A stretch of 64,000 nt of DNA from Pholis gunnellus. Its lineage: Eukaryota; Chordata; Actinopteri; Perciformes; Pholidae. The position numbers were made by a program, and so were the translations under genes. Positions 25,365 to 64,000 of this stretch are shown in pieces. Every line of letters starts with the position of its first letter. The stretch's first letter is position 1. The stretch is taken from positions 20,448,992-20,512,991 of the forward strand of contig OU342815.1 of NCBI GenBank assembly GCA_910591455.2. Direction: 5' to 3'. The notes beneath the pieces are model-generated. The model was not told the origin of the DNA and made no database searches. It was given only the letters and a program-made list of their open reading frames with translations.

Positions 25365-25528
25365 TTTATTTCATCTGAAAACATTCAAAATGAACAAATC
25401 CATCTAATCTTCTCTGGACAGTGAGTATAAGGGACCGATGTTTACGCATGCAAAGGTCAGAAGCACAGTTGTGATTAATCATGTAACAGACCTGGGGAAT
25501 CAACTGGGCAATGTTACCAGGATTTATT
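25365..25528 (-). terminator. Two candidate poly(A) signals for vwa8
   Basis: On the - strand AATAAA occurs at 25523-25528 and 25365-25370. I saw none between the vwa8 stop (27214) and here, so a long 3'UTR of about 1.7-1.9 kb ending here is possible. A nearer non-canonical signal is equally possible. Confidence 0.35.
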
Positions 25529-25773
25529 AAAATTTTGTACATTACTTTTACACATAAACTTACAACAATGTACAATTAAATAAAACTAAAATGATTCAAA
25601 ATGCATGTGATTATAATATGATTTATAATATGCACACTTGAAATGCCGACAAACCCAATCATGGAGTTTCAACTGCAAACATATGACGTGAAGGCAAACG
25701 TCTACAGAGAAACACGTCCAGTTTTAACCGAGGTCACTTTTGCTCTTTCCAGCTATTCAGCAGAGTGAGAGAA

Positions 25774-25777
<4 letters not shown>

Positions 25778-25856
<79 letters not shown>
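25778..25856 (+). repeat. (AG)n microsatellite
   Basis: About 79 bases of pure AG downstream of vwa8. Polypurine mirror tracts of this length can adopt triplex DNA. Confidence 0.97.
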
Positions 25857-25858
<2 letters not shown>

Positions 25859-26330
25859 AAGGGGGACGGAAGTGAGTTAATAAAAACACATCCCTCTATA
25901 GAGCGATCAATGGAGACTGATAGTTAGTAAGGCTGTTCTATTGATCCCATGAGTCCACCGTGGTGAGGCGTGAACACCAAGTATCACAACCAGGGGCTAA
26001 ACCGATACAGTATCGGATGCACGTTGGCTCAGAACCGGGCAAATTAATTAATCTGACTGCACAGCATGTTGTCATCGAGCACAAACACAGGTCTGTGTGC
26101 ACTTAATCCCTAAAAGAGCACAACTAAAACACGCACACACACATACACACACACTGACACGTCAGAGTCTTTTCCTCCTGATTTTCCTTGCAGGGGCCAA
26201 AGGTGTTGGAGGAGTGGGAGGTCTGGCAATGAAAGGGGATCTCGGATTCCTGCAGGACTGAGACGAGCGATCGAGGTCCAGCAGCAAGGAAGGAAAGGGC
26301 TCGTGCATGTTGTCATAGATGCTGTATGAG

Positions 26331-26332
<2 letters not shown>

Positions 26333-26389
<57 letters not shown>

Positions 26390-26535
26390 CTGGTGGTTGT
26401 GCAACAGTGGCTGCCTATAAAGAGTGTGCGCAGTCAGGTGGGGGGAAATTCCCTGGTCACAGTCCCAGCATTCCTCTGGAGCAAAGTTATTGCCGTTCGT
26501 CACATCCAAGTGTCGGTCGGGTCAGGTGGTTCCTT

Positions 26536-26601
<66 letters not shown>
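26333..26601. repeat. Facing (AC)n and (GT)n microsatellites
   Basis: AC at 26333-26388 and GT at 26539-26601 are reverse complements separated by 150 bases of unique sequence. Confidence 0.95.
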
Positions 26602-26606
<5 letters not shown>

Positions 26607-27213
26607 GCGCCTTTTTCCGTGCGACAGACGATAAATGACGAGGAAGTCCAAATGAGTGAGGGCCGTTTCAAGTTCACGACCCTCCCTTCTCTGAGTAACG
26701 TTGCTGACAACCCAAAACAGGACGAAGACGTATGCGGCGCGTGCGTCAGCGCAGTTGGTCGAAAACAACAACAGGTTAGGGCCGTGTGTTTGATCGCCAC
26801 ACGGGGTCTGAGACAGGCTCCAGGCATTCAGAATGTCACTGTTGTTTCCGAGACAGTGCGTCTGATTTTAGAGTGGAGTACAGTCATACACAAGATCACA
26901 GGCTTTTTAACAGACCACAGGGTACGGTAGCTATTCCTAGAGGGACACTGCAGAGCGATAGCGTTTAGATTTGTCTGACAGACTGAAGGCTTCTGTAAAA
27001 ATAATAACCACAACAGTCTCTTCCCTTCAAGGAGAGTCGTCAGTACTGATACAGCTGAAATAAAGTTGTATAATCTGATACAGAAGGCGGGTTCAGGACC
27101 GCGATGAGTCACAACCTTAAAGTCTGACAAGCTTCCCAGCTTTGTCAGAGCAAATCTTGAGGTTTTGAATGTGTGAGATAAGAGGTGAGCGAGTGAGTGC
27201 GTTCGTGTCGGTC

Positions 27214-63815
<36,602 letters not shown>

Positions 63816-64000
63816 CTGCGGATACACACGTTGCCGTCGCTGTATGAGTGCGTGGAAAGACATTTCATACATGAAGTAAATATTGGGCTTAACCATGAAC
63901 TTTACTCCACTGTCCTTTGTTTGGGTCTCTAGTTCACACACTCACTTCCTCCCTGTCTCGCTCTGTCTATTCAGTTACATACATTCAGTTTAAACATGAA
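63816..64000 (-). other. vwa8: vwa8 intron, window edge
   Basis: Intronic sequence upstream of exon 1 of this window. No further exon is visible before base 64000. Confidence 0.7.

Larger units (their letters stand above)
25331..27030. other. Interval between vwa8 end and its decayed copy
   Basis: It holds a pure (AG)n tract (25778-25856), an (AC)n tract (26333-26388) and a (GT)n tract (26539-26601). No coding exon was seen. It may be vwa8 3'UTR if the distal poly(A) signals are used. Confidence 0.5.

Overview
This is vertebrate, almost certainly teleost fish, nuclear DNA. Genes are broken into short exons with GT-AG introns. The protein matches are to vertebrate families. Non-coding DNA is dense in (CA)n/(GT)n microsatellites, long G/C homopolymers and fish-type mobile-element debris (LINE 3' tail, tRNA-type SINE pieces, foldback/TIR elements). 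Compact introns suggest a percomorph-like fish, which is inference. No prokaryotic, viral or CRISPR feature was seen. Products were recognised by reading; no search was run.

Layout. (1) 88-985, + strand: the last three exons of coagulation factor V (f5), encoding the whole C-terminal C2 discoidin domain (159 aa) and its stop. (2) 3501-7787, + strand: a complete five-exon rgcc (regulator of cell cycle, RGC-32; 121 aa), with a GC-box/TATA-like promoter near 3326-3360 and a 3'UTR to an AATAAA at 8415. (3) About 8.45-25.1 kb: an intergenic interval with no supportable gene, holding decayed repeats and microsatellites. (4) 27214-63815, - strand: the 3' part of vwa8 (von Willebrand factor A domain-containing protein 8). 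I placed 31 exons; their coding lengths total 4036 nt and keep one open frame of 1344 aa plus stop. They run from the end of the second ATPase module, through a complete AAA+ module (Walker A, Walker B, sensor-1), a long beta-rich middle region, the glycine-rich GGRDTAG segment and the C-terminal VWA domain with its MIDAS motif. The 5' part of vwa8 lies beyond base 64000.

The genes are independent transcription units: f5 and rgcc share a strand and rgcc converges on vwa8. Convergent RGCC-VWA8 also occurs in human; f5 next to them does not.

Points worth a second look: a decayed second copy of the vwa8 terminal exon and 3'UTR about 1.9 kb downstream of the real one; CA-repeat tracts abutting several vwa8 splice donors; three places where (GT)n and (AC)n tracts face each other and could form very long hairpins; a divergent pair of CTCF-like motifs around vwa8 exon 23; two foldback elements; and several unnamed local repeat families. 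No previously undescribed coding system was found.
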